Source of the DNA: DUUI01 sp964345765
GTDB lineage: Bacteria; Bacillota_I; Bacilli_A; Erysipelotrichales; Erysipelotrichaceae
Length of the DNA: 6,454 nucleotides
Direction of reading: 5' to 3'
NCBI GenBank assembly: GCA_964345765.1
Contig: CAYFSJ010000043.1
Coordinates: forward strand, 1-6,454
Shown here: one piece after another, positions 5,625-6,454 of the stretch
Layout: each line of letters opens with the position of its first letter
How positions within the stretch are numbered: position 1 is the stretch's first letter
Notes under the pieces: model-generated
Seen by the model: the letters and a program-made list of their open reading frames with translations, nothing else
The model's database searches: none
What the model was told of the DNA's origin: nothing
Position numbers and translations under genes: made by a program

Positions 5625-6454
5625 TGCAATCATTTTTAAATCTATTTGAAACAACTATTGAAATAACAAAACCAAACTCATCTATTAGAGAGTTTAAATG
5701 CCTCAATGAAGATCATCAAGCCTATTTATGTCGGTTTTTTAATATCAATGAAATGGAAAAAGCCTCTGCTGAATATGAATTATTAAGACAATTTCAGGGA
5801 CTTCCAAATTTTCAACAGGTGCTTTATATTTTAAAATGTAACGATAAACAACATGGTGTATTGGTATTTGATTGGGTCGATGGACAACCTCTTAGTGATA
5901 ATCACCAAACATATGAATTAGGAAAACAGGCTGGTAAAATTTTAAATCACTTATATCAAGTGGAGGTTCCTTATAATAAACCTAAAAGAGGTAAAACAAG
6001 ATTTGAACTTGTTGATGATCAGTTTAATGAATATATTGAGAGTGGTGGTGAGATTGATTCACTCGATACACTTATTGAGTTATTTAACAAGAATAAAGAT
6101 TACTTTAAAATTGAGCGCTTAGTTGCTTTGCATGGTGATTTAAGAGCAGAAAACTTTATCCTTACAAATGATAATGAACTGGTTCTGACTAATTTCTCTA
6201 ATCATGAAATTGGAGATATTAGTTATGATTTAGAATCCCTTATCTTTTGGTCAAATGAAACATTTATCAACGGTGCGCTGGATGAAGTTGAATTAAATAA
6301 TCAAATAATAATGAATACAAAGATTCTTTTGTACGGGTCACCTAGACGTATCTATCAAGCTGCTTTAGATCAGAATATAAGCTCCATCGATAAGATAGTG
6401 GATAAAAATCGCAATATAATACAAAAACTCAAGGGTATCCAAAAGATTAGTAAA
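5624..6454 (+). CDS. Aminoglycoside phosphotransferase-fold (APH/choline kinase-like) protein, 3' end outside window
   Basis: The frame is open for 277 codons from ATG 5624 to the window edge with no stop, so the C-terminus is missing, probably by little given the family's usual 270-300 aa. It resembles the APH-type small-molecule kinase superfamily. It has an N-lobe helix EYELLRQF (about 48-55), a hinge-like LVFDWVDGQPL (80-90), the catalytic loop HGDLRAENFIL at 170-180 with catalytic-type D172 and N177, and the C-lobe motif IGDISYDLESL around 196-206. The metal-binding Asp usual at the start of the second motif (IDF/IDW) is Asn here: LTNFSNHEIGD, N190. It may therefore be weakly active or a pseudokinase, and no substrate can be named; resistance should not be assumed. 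AGGA at 5609-5612 is 11 nt upstream, longer than ideal. The start overlaps the TIR remnant's last stop as TAATG. Confidence 0.8.
   Translation, partial: MQSFLNLFETTIEITKPNSSIREFKCLNEDHQAYLCRFFNINEMEKASAEYELLRQFQGLPNFQQVLYILKCNDKQHGVLVFDWVDGQPLSDNHQTYELGKQAGKILNHLYQVEVPYNKPKRGKTRFELVDDQFNEYIESGGEIDSLDTLIELFNKNKDYFKIERLVALHGDLRAENFILTNDNELVLTNFSNHEIGDISYDLESLIFWSNETFINGALDEVELNNQIIMNTKILLYGSPRRIYQAALDQNISSIDKIVDKNRNIIQKLKGIQKISK

Noticed and set aside
1..6454. CRISPR arrays, tRNA/rRNA genes, insertion sequences or attachment sites
   Set aside because: No regularly spaced repeats, cloverleaf-like or rRNA-like segments, transposase motifs or flanking direct repeats were seen by eye on either strand.

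Overview
The window comes from an AT-rich, low-GC Gram-positive-type bacterium. Leucine codons are mostly TTA, TGA is used as a stop (end of the oxidoreductase gene, 4280-4282), and tryptophan is TGG. This fits an Acholeplasma/Haloplasma/Izemoplasma-like lineage or another AT-rich Bacillota that keeps the standard code. It argues against a Mycoplasma or Spiroplasma with UGA=Trp. The placement is inferred from composition and code only.

All genes lie on the + strand, packed like one operon. At the left edge are about 35 bases that may be the tail of an upstream gene, then a short promoter region with an inverted repeat. Next come tex (85-2247, RNA-binding/transcription accessory protein), an unrecognised eight-helix membrane protein (2250-2939), a glyoxalase I-like VOC protein (2941-3309), a dihydrodiol-dehydrogenase-like Gfo/Idh/MocA oxidoreductase (3302-4282) and the ribosome-associated GTPase HflX (4293-5393). 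A decayed TIR-domain gene follows (5371-5624), and then an aminoglycoside-phosphotransferase-fold protein that is still open at the right edge (5624-6454). Gene junctions range from a 23-nt overlap to a 10-nt gap. I found no terminator and no non-coding stretch over 300 bases.

Tex and HflX are conserved factors acting on transcription/RNA and on stalled ribosomes. The VOC protein and oxidoreductase overlap by 8 nt and may together handle reactive carbonyls, which is an inference. The right end is accessory and eroding: a TIR gene with a nonsense codon, a -1 frameshift and loss of most of its body, next to a kinase-fold protein with Asn where the metal-binding Asp is expected.

The most useful re-readings are: (i) hflX most likely starts at a rare AUA codon (4293), not the in-frame GTG at 4317; (ii) tex most likely starts at ATG 85, which sits where a perfect TATAAT box would start transcription, so its mRNA may be leaderless; (iii) 5371-5624 is a TIR pseudogene and not empty spacer. 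I see no convincing complete novel system; the candidates for one are the TIR remnant and the atypical kinase-fold gene.
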